Source: Streptomyces sp. CA-278952
GTDB taxonomy: Bacteria > Actinomycetota > Actinomycetes > Streptomycetales > Streptomycetaceae
Reading direction: 5' to 3'
Length of the DNA stretch: 64,000 nucleotides
Assembly (NCBI RefSeq): GCF_028747205.1
Contig: NZ_CP112880.1
Location: 7,723,501-7,787,500 of the forward strand
The notes under the pieces are model-generated. The model saw only the letters and a program-made list of their open reading frames with translations. It was not told the origin of the DNA and ran no database searches. Shown here piece after piece: positions 52,956-60,852 of the stretch. A program made the translations under genes and the position numbers. Each line of letters begins with the position of its first letter. Within the stretch, counting starts at the first letter, position 1.

Positions 52956-54983
52956 ATGAACGACGCGGCCCCGCCGTCCACGAACGACCTGCTCACCGCG
53001 GTGCTTTTCGGACCGAACTTCCTTCAGGAGCACGGGTTCTGGCGCCGGCTGCTCACAACGGAGCCGTTCCGCCGTCCCGGTGGTGGCACCCCCGACGAAC
53101 GACTCGCCCTCTCCTACCACCGGCTGCGCATCCTCAACAACGCGCTCGACAGCGGCGCGAGACTGGCCGCCGACCCCCGGGCGCTGGCCGCCCTGCACGA
53201 GTGGCTCGGCCCCGTCGACCCGGCGCTGACCACCGTGGCGGGCATCCACTACAACCTCTTCCTCGGCAGCCTCCTCGACCACGACGCGGGCACACTCCGT
53301 GACTTGTCGGACTTCCTCGCCCTGCGGCGTGTGGGCACCTTCCTCTGTACGGAGGTGGCGCACGGCAACGACGCGGCGGCCATCGAGACGACCGCGACGT
53401 ACGACCGGGAACGCGACGGCTTCGTGCTGCACACCCCGCACGCCGGGGCGCAGAAGTTCATGCCGAACACCAGCCCCGCCGGAGGCCCCAAGTCCGGTGT
53501 GGTCGCGGCCCGGCTGCTCGTCGACGGCGCCGACCACGGGGTCTTCCTCTTCCTCGTCCCGCTCACCGACGCCCATCGCGCCCTGCCCGGCGTCCGGGTG
53601 CGGCGGCTGCCCGCCCGGATGGGTTCCCCGGTCGACCACTGCCTGACCTCTTTCGACCGTCACTTCGTGCCGCGCGACGCGCTGCTCGCCGGACAGCAGG
53701 GACGGATCGGCGACGACGGGCGCTTCCACAGCGAAGTCCCGAACCGCAGAAGGCGGTTCCTCGCCTCCATCGGCCGGGTCACCCCCGGCAAGCTCTCCAT
53801 GAGCGCCTGCGCGGTCGGCTCCGCCCGGGTCACCCTGGCCATCGCCGTCCGGTACGCCGGCCACCGGATGATCTCCGGATCACGCGCCGCGCGGCCGGTC
53901 CCGGTGTACGCGCACCGCACCCATCACGGGCCGCTGGCCGGAGCGATGGCGACCGTCTACGCGATGAGCCTGCTCCACCGCAGGGCCCTGGACCGCTGGG
54001 AGTCCGCCCCGGAGAGCGACCGGGACGAGGCGGAGCGCCTGGTGGCCGTCGCCAAGGGGTGGATCACCTGGCAGGCACGCACCGTCATCGTCGAGTGCCG
54101 CGAACGGTGCGGCGCCCAGGGGCTCCTGGAGAACAACGGCATGACCGAGCTGTTCACCGGCATCGAGGGCGCGATCACCGCCGAGGGCGACAACCTCGCC
54201 GTGCACGCCAAGGCCGCCGCCGAGATGCTGTTCAGCGCCACCGCCCCGGAACCGGCCCCGGACGGCCCGGGGGATACGGACGGCCCCGGCGACACGGACG
54301 ACCCCGCCTTTCTCGGCAGGCTGTTCGCGGCGGTGGAGGACCTCTGGTTCGCCCGGGCCCGCGAGCGGATGGCCGCCGCCCCGCCCGGCGACCCGCTCGG
54401 CCGCTGGAACGCCGCCTCGTCGGCCGCGCTGCGCGGCGTCGAGGCGCACGCCTACCGGCAGGCGGACGAAGCGTACGCCGAGGCCGTCGCCGCCCTGCCC
54501 GAAGGTGCGGCGCGCGAACGGCTGTCCGAGCTGCGCAGGCTCTTCGCGCTCCGCTGGATCGCCCGCAACAGCGGCGCCCTGCTCGCGTCCGGACGGCTGA
54601 CCGCCGATCAGGTCACTTTTCTCCCCGACGCGGTGGAGGAAGCCGTCGCCGTCGTGGCCGAACACACACCCGCCCTGGTGGAGTCCTTCGCGCTCCCCGA
54701 GCGCCTGATGTCGGACTGGCCGATCGCCGGACCCGGCTACGCGGACGTGTACGACGACCCCGAGGGGCCCTGGCACCGGGGCCGCAGGGCGGGAATCCGG
54801 GGCCGCGCGGCGGAGTTCCGGCAGCCCGTCTGTGGCAGCAGGCGGCGCCCGCTGCGCCAGAAGGTGGCGGCGCTCGGTACTCGCGGGGTCCTGCTGGCGT
54901 ACTGGGGAACCACCTCCGTGCTCTCCCGATGGTTCGAGAAGCCGCAGGTGAGCGTAGACGAATCGGTTCGCCCGAAGGCGTAA
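52956..54983 (+). CDS. Acyl-CoA oxidase-family flavoenzyme (HxcO-like)
   Basis: This 675-aa FAD enzyme probably introduces an alpha,beta double bond, and possibly an epoxide, into the acyl chain on ACP. TFLCTEVAHGNDAAAIETTA near residues 128-147 is the flavin-contacting TELxHGSN-type motif. VECRERCGAQGLLENNGM near 379-396 and TAEGDNLAVHAKAAAEM near 407-423 (with the catalytic Glu) are the ACOX C-terminal motifs. The remaining 250 residues form the helical ACOX C-terminal domain. In the calcium-dependent antibiotic cluster the homologous HxcO acts on hexanoyl-ACP. ATG 52956 is chosen because GTG 52911 lies in a hairpin; no clear ribosome site is visible. Confidence 0.88.
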   Translation: MNDAAPPSTNDLLTAVLFGPNFLQEHGFWRRLLTTEPFRRPGGGTPDERLALSYHRLRILNNALDSGARLAADPRALAALHEWLGPVDPALTTVAGIHYNLFLGSLLDHDAGTLRDLSDFLALRRVGTFLCTEVAHGNDAAAIETTATYDRERDGFVLHTPHAGAQKFMPNTSPAGGPKSGVVAARLLVDGADHGVFLFLVPLTDAHRALPGVRVRRLPARMGSPVDHCLTSFDRHFVPRDALLAGQQGRIGDDGRFHSEVPNRRRRFLASIGRVTPGKLSMSACAVGSARVTLAIAVRYAGHRMISGSRAARPVPVYAHRTHHGPLAGAMATVYAMSLLHRRALDRWESAPESDRDEAERLVAVAKGWITWQARTVIVECRERCGAQGLLENNGMTELFTGIEGAITAEGDNLAVHAKAAAEMLFSATAPEPAPDGPGDTDGPGDTDDPAFLGRLFAAVEDLWFARARERMAAAPPGDPLGRWNAASSAALRGVEAHAYRQADEAYAEAVAALPEGAARERLSELRRLFALRWIARNSGALLASGRLTADQVTFLPDAVEEAVAVVAEHTPALVESFALPERLMSDWPIAGPGYADVYDDPEGPWHRGRRAGIRGRAAEFRQPVCGSRRRPLRQKVAALGTRGVLLAYWGTTSVLSRWFEKPQVSVDESVRPKA

Positions 54984-55088
54984 CCGGAAGATCGTCATCC
55001 AGTTACATCGGGCGGCGGGCCCTCGCGTTCACGCACCCGCCGCGCAGAACGAAACCAAGCCGTTGATACGCCGACGAGAGGAACCACC

Positions 55089-55364
55089 ATGAAGACCATC
55101 CACCCCAAGATCACCGAGGTACTGACCGCGACGTTCAAGGTGCCCGCCGCCGAGATCCTGCCGGAGTCCACGATGGACAGCCTGGAGATGGACTCCCTCG
55201 CGGTCGCCGAGTTCGCCGTCGTCATCAAGGAGACCCTGGGCGTCGACGCGGACTCGGAGAAGCTGTACAAGGACGCCACGCTGGCCGACATCTCCGCGTA
55301 CATCGACGCGGCCGTCGGCAGCGCGGCGGCCGAGGCCACGGTGCCGGTGAGCAACACCCGATGA
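55089..55364 (+). CDS. Dedicated acyl carrier protein
   Basis: This 91-aa carrier has its phosphopantetheine attachment Ser at residue 36 in LEMDSLAVAE, in the DSL context of ACPs, followed by the acidic recognition helix VAEFAVVIKETLGVD. It would hold the growing chain for the two KAS enzymes and the acyl-CoA oxidase-type enzyme. GAGAGGAACC lies just upstream of ATG 55089. The 3' end overlaps the next KAS gene by ATGA, so carrier and synthase are translated together. No phosphopantetheinyl transferase or malonyl transferase is nearby; these would come from primary metabolism. Confidence 0.94.
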   Translation: MKTIHPKITEVLTATFKVPAAEILPESTMDSLEMDSLAVAEFAVVIKETLGVDADSEKLYKDATLADISAYIDAAVGSAAAEATVPVSNTR

Positions 55365-56584
55365 AGCGACCCGCCATCGCCGTCACCGGGCTGGGGATGA
55401 TCACCCCGGTCGGCCACACCACCGACACCACCTGGGACGGAGTCTGCGCGGGCGCGTCGCCCGCCCGCACCGTCCCCGAACTGCTGGGCTGCGAAGTCGA
55501 CTTCGCCTGTACGGTCACCGGCATCGACCTCGACGACGCGGTCGGCGGCCGGACCGCGTTCCGGATGGGCAGGTACGTCAAGTTCGCCCTCCTGGCCGCC
55601 CGGGAGGCGGTCGCCGACGCCGGGCTCGACCCGGAGCGCTGGGACGGCGCCCGGGTCGCCGTCGTCGTCGGCACGAGCAGCGGAGGATCCGCCGGACTCA
55701 CCGAGCAGGCCGTCGCCCTGGAGCGGCGGGGCCCCGGGGCCACCTCGCCCTCGGGCATCCTGCTGACCATCCCGAACATGCCCGCGGCCGAGATCGCCAT
55801 CAGGATGGGGGCCACCGGCCCCAGCCTGGCCCCGTGCACGGCCTGCTCGTCCGGGGTGACCGCGCTGTCGGTGGCCCGGGACATGCTGACGCTGGGCCAG
55901 TGCGACATCGCCATCGCCGGGGCCACCGAGTCGATCGTGTTCCCGGTCGCCATGACCGGCTTCGCCCGCTCCGGCGCGGCAGCGCTGCGGGACGGCGACC
56001 CCGCCCTCCTCTGCCGGCCCTTCGCGGCGGACCGGGCCGGCATCGTCATGGGCGAGGGCGCGGCCATCATGGTCCTGGAGCGGGCGGAGGACGCCCGGAG
56101 GAGAGGAGCCGTTCCCCGGGCGCTGATCGCGGGCGCGGGCGCCACCACCGACGCCCATCATCCCACCAGCCCGCACCCGTCCGGGGAGGTCGCGGGGGCG
56201 GCGGTCGACGCCGCGCTGCGCGACGCGGGCTGGCGGGCCGAGGACGTCGACCACGTCAACGCGCACGGGACGTCGACCCCCCTCAACGACGCCACCGAAG
56301 CCGCCCTCATCGGCCGGTCCTATCCGCACCGGCCGCCCGTCACCGCCCCCAAGGGTGTGCTGGGCCACTGCATGGGAGCGGCCGGCGCCATCGAAGCGGG
56401 CCTGACGATCCTCACGCTCCAGCACGGAGTGGTCCCTCCGATCGCGAACCTGGACGCCCCCGAGCCCGGGTTCGACATCGACTGCGTCACCAAGGCCCCG
56501 CGCGAGGTGCCCGTACGGCGGGCCGTCAGCCACTCCTTCGGCTTCGGCGGCCAGAACGCGGTGATCGCCCTCCAGGCTCAGTAA
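55361..56584 (+). CDS. Beta-ketoacyl-ACP synthase II (FabF-like), copy 2
   Basis: This 407-aa condensing enzyme is paralogous to the KAS at 51626 (shared VDFAC.V.GIDLD.AVGGR and HPS/HPTAPxP-type segments). The catalytic residues are complete: Cys in CTACSSGVTA near 162, His in NAHGTSTP near 301, His in GVLGHCMGAAG near 335, and HSFGFGGQN at the C-terminus. Two complete KAS enzymes with one ACP is unusual for a small fatty-acyl operon. They may act at different chain lengths or form a heterodimer. Coupled by ATGA to the ACP gene. Confidence 0.92.
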   Translation: MKRPAIAVTGLGMITPVGHTTDTTWDGVCAGASPARTVPELLGCEVDFACTVTGIDLDDAVGGRTAFRMGRYVKFALLAAREAVADAGLDPERWDGARVAVVVGTSSGGSAGLTEQAVALERRGPGATSPSGILLTIPNMPAAEIAIRMGATGPSLAPCTACSSGVTALSVARDMLTLGQCDIAIAGATESIVFPVAMTGFARSGAAALRDGDPALLCRPFAADRAGIVMGEGAAIMVLERAEDARRRGAVPRALIAGAGATTDAHHPTSPHPSGEVAGAAVDAALRDAGWRAEDVDHVNAHGTSTPLNDATEAALIGRSYPHRPPVTAPKGVLGHCMGAAGAIEAGLTILTLQHGVVPPIANLDAPEPGFDIDCVTKAPREVPVRRAVSHSFGFGGQNAVIALQAQ

Positions 56585-57008
56585 CCCAGGCCGCGCGACC
56601 GGGGCCCGCAACCAGGGCTCCGTAAGCCCAGGGCTGGTCGATCCCCGGGCTGATTGACCCCCGGGCTGATTGACCCCGGGGCTGACTGACCCCAGGGCTG
56701 ATCGATCCCCGGGCTGGTCGATCCCGGTGCTGGTCGGCACCCGGGCTCCGGAGCCCGAGCCCGGGCGGACTTCACCGGGCCGGTGCGGCGGGCCGATCCC
56801 GCGCCGCACCGGCCCCGCGCACAGCCGCCCGCCGCACCGCCCCCGACCTGCTCGGAGACGCGTGCCGGCTTGTCGCCGGGCTGGACATTCCCGCCGCGCC
56901 GCTGAGCGCGGACCGCGCCGGACAGCCCGCCGGGCGGACCCGTGGAACGAGTCCGCCCGGCGGCCGAGGACGTGGGAGCGGCCGTGTGGCCACCTGAGGA
57001 AGTGCCGG
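56585..57008. other. Non-coding gap with repeat array after the fatty-acyl operon
   Basis: These 424 bp contain the 16-bp tandem array (56631-56742), then the palindrome GGGCTCCGGAGCCC (about 56743-56756), a probable terminator. A G/C-rich stretch follows to the DUF2382 gene stop. One frame through 56850-57000 reads APDLLGDACRLVAGLDIP and could be a decayed gene end, but this is too short to assign. Confidence 0.5.
56631..56742. repeat. Seven tandem 16-bp repeats
   Basis: Exactly seven 16-bp units run head to tail. The clearest is GGGCTGATTGACCCCC; the others vary as GGGCTGACTGACCCCA, GGGCTGATCGATCCCC and GTGCTGGTCGGCACCC. Each unit has GGG and CCC ends that can pair, giving a string of small hairpins. 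The array begins 46 bp after the KAS stop. Confidence 0.85.
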
Positions 57009-58052
57009 TCAGCGGCGTCGCCCCTGGCCGAACTCGCCACCGGCGTCCTTGCCCTTGCCCTTGCCCATCTCCGTGCCGTCCGCGTAGTCGATCTTCTCCT
57101 TGCGGACCTCGGCGGAGACCTCCTTCTGCTCGGTGACCCGGTTGGTCTCCAGCCGGACCCGCTCCACCGGCACGGCCTCCTTGCGCACGGTGGCGCGCTC
57201 CGCGTGCAGCGTCACCTCGACGTCCTGCTCGCCGAAGTCCGTGGTCCCGGTGGTCTTCTCACCGGGCTGCAGCGGTTCGCGGACCACGCGGACCTCTTCG
57301 TGGGAGACCGGCACGGTCCGGGTGACCTCCTCGGTCACCACGTACTTGTGCAGCCGCGCCCTGCCGCTCTCGTACTCCTCCTTGCCGACGTGCAGCTGCT
57401 CCTCGGAGCGGATCATCTCCTCGCGGCCGCTCATGTCGGCCGACCGGGACGTCCCCGCGCCGGCGCCCGCCAGCGGGCGCGCCGTGGTGGAGGCGTCCGT
57501 GTCGCGGTGCCTGCCCGTACCGCTGCCTGCTCCTGCCATGCCCGCTCCCGTCGTTCCCGCGCCGGCCATCCCGGCGCTCGTGCCCGCCGTGGTCGCTTTA
57601 CCGGTCGCCTTGGCGCCGGGGGCCGTTCCGGTTCCGCGGCCCGCGCCCGCCGCACCGGCGGCGCCCGCCGCACCCATCGCACCGGTCCCGGCCACGGTCG
57701 GCGCGTCCATGCCCGCCGACCGGCCGGACTTCCTGGTCAGGCCGTAGTGCCGGTACAGCTCCTCCTCCTCGGCCACGGAGAGGTGCGCGTCGGCGTCCAC
57801 GCGCGGTGCGTCCTTGACGCTGTCCTTCGGATGCGCGACGTGCAGGTCGGAGCCCACCCGACGGGCTCCGGCGAGCGGAACAAAGCTCTCCTTCATGCCG
57901 AACAGACCGGTCTTGACCGTGACCCAGTCGGGCTTGCCGGTGTCGTCGTCGACGTACACCCGGCCCACACTGCCGACCTTCTCGCCGTCGTTGTCGTACA
58001 CGGTCAGACCGTCGAGTTCTCCGGAATCCGTGAAACCGTCAGCGGCTCCCAT
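57009..58052 (-). CDS. PRC-barrel and DUF2382 domain protein (stress/envelope type)
   Basis: This 347-aa soluble protein has a PRC-barrel at about residues 10-95 (LDGLTVYDNDGEKVGSVG; DDTGKPDWVTVKTGLFG), then a long Ala/Gly/Thr low-complexity linker (about 130-215). A DUF2382 domain follows at about 230-330 (EEQLHVGKEEYESGRARLHK; VTEEVTRTVPVSHEEVRV). The C-terminus is Lys/Gly/Arg-rich. Such YsnF/DUF2382 proteins are linked to general stress or desiccation responses. ATG 58052 has AGGAGG 9 nt upstream. It stands alone. Confidence 0.88.
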   Translation of the reverse strand: MGAADGFTDSGELDGLTVYDNDGEKVGSVGRVYVDDDTGKPDWVTVKTGLFGMKESFVPLAGARRVGSDLHVAHPKDSVKDAPRVDADAHLSVAEEEELYRHYGLTRKSGRSAGMDAPTVAGTGAMGAAGAAGAAGAGRGTGTAPGAKATGKATTAGTSAGMAGAGTTGAGMAGAGSGTGRHRDTDASTTARPLAGAGAGTSRSADMSGREEMIRSEEQLHVGKEEYESGRARLHKYVVTEEVTRTVPVSHEEVRVVREPLQPGEKTTGTTDFGEQDVEVTLHAERATVRKEAVPVERVRLETNRVTEQKEVSAEVRKEKIDYADGTEMGKGKGKDAGGEFGQGRRR

Positions 58053-58265
58053 AACCGATTCCTCCTCTCGGGCACGCCCTGTGGGTGGCTCCACCAGAGG
58101 TGGCGCGTCCGGATTCCATCGCGCCTCACCCGCATGGACGCTGCAACCGCCCGCTTGCCCGGATCGTGGCTCCCGGAAGCCCGGTGCGGGGCCCCGGGCC
58201 CGTGCGGCGGCGCCGGGCGGCCCCTGAACCCGTTAGGCCAATCGGGTGAGACCCCGGGTCCCGCA

Positions 58266-58281
58266 TATGATCGGCGGACCA
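58266..58281 (+). promoter_or_regulatory. Near-leaderless promoter element before cbiZ
   Basis: TATGAT (58266-58271) is an excellent -10 box only 9 nt before the ATG at 58281, and no ribosome site lies between. Transcription should start within two or three bases of the start codon. No cobalamin riboswitch-like sequence was noticed upstream. Confidence 0.45.
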
Positions 58282-59072
58282 TGGCGGCCGAAGGACGGAC
58301 CACCGCCGACCCGCCGAGCCACCAGGGGTGCGCCATCTCTTCCGTACGCCTCCGGCCGCCCGCGCAACGCGTCGAACTGCGCGACCGGCACGAGGACGGG
58401 CACCGGCTCCACCACCTCCTCTGGCGGCTGGGGCCCGGCGTCCGGGTCTGCAGCAGCGCGGTTCTCGGCGGCGGCATCGGCACCCGGGCCTGGATCCTCA
58501 ACGCCCAGGTCCCCGGTGGCTACCCGCGCCTCGACCCGGACCGGCACCTCGCCGAGATCGCCGCCGCGGAGGGGCTCACGGGGCCGGGCGCGGGGCTGAT
58601 GACCGCTGCCGACGTCACCGCGTACACGAGTGGCCAGGACGGTGGAGTCACCGCGACCGTCACCGCCGGCCTCGGCGTACGGGGCTGGGCGGCGGCCCCC
58701 GACACCGCCACCCGGGCGCCGGGTCTGCCGGAGGCGGAGGCCTCGGCGGCCCAGCTCGCGCCGGGGCCCGCGGAGGTCCCGGTCTCCCCGTTCCGGCCGG
58801 GCACGGTCAACATCGTCGTCACGCTGCCCGTCGCGCTCTCCGACGCCGCCCTCGTCAACGCCGTCGCCACCGCCACCGAGGCCAAGGTGCAGGCCCTCCT
58901 GGACGCCGGACTCGACTGCTCGGGCACCCCCACGGACGCCGTGTGCGTCGCCGCTCCCCAGCCGGGGCCCGACGGCGGCGAACCCTTCGCCGGGCCCCGG
59001 TCCCCCTGGGGCGCGCGGATCGCCCGCGCCGTGCACACCGCCGTACTGGCGGGGGCCCGCACAGCACCGTGA
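58281..59072 (+). CDS. cbiZ: Adenosylcobinamide amidohydrolase
   Basis: This 263-aa cytoplasmic enzyme cleaves the aminopropanol side chain of adenosylcobinamide to give adenosylcobyric acid for vitamin B12 salvage. The CbiZ core is clear: SSAVLGGGIGTRAWILNAQV near residues 52-71, LMTAADVTAY near 105-114, and GTVNIVVTLPVALSDAALVNA near 174-194, then EAKVQALLDAG and GTPTDAVCVA. The N-terminal 25 residues are not conserved. ATG 58281 sits 9 nt after a strong -10 box. No cob genes or B12 transporter flank it, so it is an isolated salvage gene. Confidence 0.87.
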   Translation: MAAEGRTTADPPSHQGCAISSVRLRPPAQRVELRDRHEDGHRLHHLLWRLGPGVRVCSSAVLGGGIGTRAWILNAQVPGGYPRLDPDRHLAEIAAAEGLTGPGAGLMTAADVTAYTSGQDGGVTATVTAGLGVRGWAAAPDTATRAPGLPEAEASAAQLAPGPAEVPVSPFRPGTVNIVVTLPVALSDAALVNAVATATEAKVQALLDAGLDCSGTPTDAVCVAAPQPGPDGGEPFAGPRSPWGARIARAVHTAVLAGARTAP

Positions 59073-59211
59073 CGGGCTCGGGCCGGCTCGGTCCGCCGGT
59101 CACCGGATGCCGCATCACCCCGTCGAACAGCTAGCGCACGGGTGCCGCGCCCGACCGGGAACGCCCGGTCAGCAGCGTGCGCCGACGGGCGCGGCTACGG
59201 AGGGCGGCGGC

Positions 59212-59745
59212 TCAGAGGGCCGCCGGGACCTCGGCGATCGAGCGGCCCGCCCACGCGGGCGTCGGCTCGACGAGCGCGGCCAGCCGCTCCCGTACGGAAT
59301 CCGGAAACGGGACGGTGCGGCCCGCCCGTTGGTCCACGTGGAGGGCCAGCAGCTCGCTCGTCGCCACCGGGGCGGCCTCCGGCTCCGGTACGCCGTCCGG
59401 CGCGCCGACCACGTACAGCTCGTGGCTGAAGCGCGCCTTCTTCGCGTCCACGCCCAACAGACGGGTACGGACGGCGAGATGGGCGCCCTCGGCCACGTCG
59501 CGGAGATAGCGCAGATGCGACTCCACCGTGTAGAGCGAACAGCCCGTGCTCTCCCGGTACCCGGCGTGCAGACCGGTCTCGATCATCATCGCGTCGGTGG
59601 CGTACCCGAAGACGAGGACGTAGAACGCCTCGCTCATATGGCCGTTGTAGTCGATCCACTCGGGTCGCACGGTCCGGTGGAACAGGGGGAGTTCCGTGGC
59701 GTTGTCGGTCACGGTCGCGTCCTCGGGAGTCGCGTGCTCGCTCAT
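59212..59745 (-). CDS. cdhB: Betainyl-CoA thioesterase of carnitine catabolism
   Basis: This 177-aa hot-dog thioesterase has PEWIDYNGHMSEAFYVLVFG near residues 29-48, with D-x-N-G-H-M matching the catalytic region of 4HBT enzymes, and ESHLRYLRDVAEGAHLAVRT near 74-93. In Pseudomonas the gene order cdhC-cdhA-cdhB encodes cleavage, dehydrogenation and thioester hydrolysis of carnitine to glycine betaine. Here the same order is found, and cdhB overlaps cdhA by 4 bp. It would release glycine betaine from betainyl-CoA. Confidence 0.85.
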   Translation of the reverse strand: MSEHATPEDATVTDNATELPLFHRTVRPEWIDYNGHMSEAFYVLVFGYATDAMMIETGLHAGYRESTGCSLYTVESHLRYLRDVAEGAHLAVRTRLLGVDAKKARFSHELYVVGAPDGVPEPEAAPVATSELLALHVDQRAGRTVPFPDSVRERLAALVEPTPAWAGRSIAEVPAAL

Positions 59746-60758
59746 CGGACGACCTCCTCGGCGGACCGGGGCAGTCGGCCCGTGGCCCGCAGGACGTCGA
59801 TGACGCCCCGGTCCCGTTCGGCGACCAGATCGGCGATGCTCCGGCCGTCCGCCGCCTCCTCGCAGCCGGCCACCACCGCCTCGTACAGCGCCCGGTCCAG
59901 TTCCGGTGCTTCGAGCCGGGTCCAGGGCGACTTGAGCGACGGGCCGAAGTGGTCGAGCATATGGGCCATACCGCCCTCGCCGCCCGCGAGCGCGAAGGTC
60001 AGCATCGGTCCCATGACGGCCCAGCGGAGCCCCGGGCCCTCGGTGATCGACGCGTCGATCTCCGCCACCGTGGCCTCGCCGTTGGCGACCATGTGCAGGG
60101 CCTCGCGCCAGAGGGCCTCCTGGAGCCGGTTGGCTATGAAGCCGGGCACCTCGCGCTCCATGGTGATCACGGACTTGCCCGCGACGGCGTAGAAGCGCGA
60201 GGCCCAGTCGACCGCGGCGGGCGCGGTCCGTTCACCGCCGACGACCTCGACCAGGGGAATGAGGTAGGGCGGGTTGAAGGGGTGCCCGACGACGAGCCGC
60301 CCGGGGTCGGCGGCCTCGGTCTGCATGTCCGTCATCGGGTAGCCGGAGGTCGACGAGGCGATCACTGTGCCGACGGGCGCCGCGGCGTCCAGCCGGGCCA
60401 GTAGGTCGCGCTTGAGGTCCAGCTTCTCGGGGGCGCTCTCCTGGACGAACTGGGCGTCGGCCACGGCCTCTTCGAGGGTCGTGGTGACGGTCAGCCGGTC
60501 CTGTGACGCTCCGGGGGCCAGCCCGAGCTGCTCCAGCGCGGGCCAGGCCGCGGCGACGAGCCGGCGCAGCCGGACGGCCGCGTCGGGGGCCGGGTCCCAG
60601 GCGGTGACGTCGTATCCGCGGGCGAGGAAGTGGGCCGCCCAGCCACCGCCGATCACCCCGGCCCCGACGCACGCGACACGGCGTACGTCCTCCGGGGCGC
60701 AGGGGGCGGCGGGGCCGTCGGTCGCGGCGGCAGAGGGGGTGGCAGTCACGGGCGACAC
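59742..60758 (-). CDS. cdhA: L-carnitine 3-dehydrogenase (3-hydroxyacyl-CoA dehydrogenase family)
   Basis: This 338-aa NAD-dependent enzyme oxidises L-carnitine to 3-dehydrocarnitine. The Rossmann motif VGAGVIGGGWAAHFLARG lies near residues 30-47. SSTSGYPMTDMQ and GHPFNPPYLIPLVEVVGG lie near 140-175. The carnitine-dehydrogenase-specific region GPMLTFALAGGEGGMAHMLD is near 247-266. An extra N-terminal stretch of about 25 residues (Ala/Pro-rich) precedes the fold. The gene is preceded by a polypurine tract and 94 bp after the cdhC gene, and overlaps cdhB by ATGA. Confidence 0.9.
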   Translation of the reverse strand: MSPVTATPSAAATDGPAAPCAPEDVRRVACVGAGVIGGGWAAHFLARGYDVTAWDPAPDAAVRLRRLVAAAWPALEQLGLAPGASQDRLTVTTTLEEAVADAQFVQESAPEKLDLKRDLLARLDAAAPVGTVIASSTSGYPMTDMQTEAADPGRLVVGHPFNPPYLIPLVEVVGGERTAPAAVDWASRFYAVAGKSVITMEREVPGFIANRLQEALWREALHMVANGEATVAEIDASITEGPGLRWAVMGPMLTFALAGGEGGMAHMLDHFGPSLKSPWTRLEAPELDRALYEAVVAGCEEAADGRSIADLVAERDRGVIDVLRATGRLPRSAEEVVR

Positions 60759-60772
60759 TCCAGAAAGACGGT

Positions 60773-60823
60773 GGGGGAGGGGAAGAGGGAAAGGGAAAGG
60801 GGGGAGTGAAAGGGGGAGGAGGG
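60773..60823 (+). repeat. Polypurine tract between cdhC and cdhA
   Basis: From 60773 to 60806 the plus strand is uninterrupted G/A (34 nt). One T follows, then purines again to 60823. On the coding strand of the operon this is a pyrimidine-rich spacer just upstream of cdhA. It could adopt unusual structure or bind pyrimidine-specific factors in the mRNA. Confidence 0.6.
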
Positions 60824-60852
60824 CGTACGGGGGAAGAGGGAGGCGTGCGTGG

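Noticed and set aside
6354..56742. CRISPR array interpretation of the tandem repeats at 6354, 10146 and 56631
   Set aside because: The units are contiguous without unique spacers, and no cas genes are present.
56942..57136. Small ORF between the repeat array and the DUF2382 gene
   Set aside because: Pro/Ser/Arg-rich and overlaps the minus-strand DUF2382 gene; no evidence of coding.
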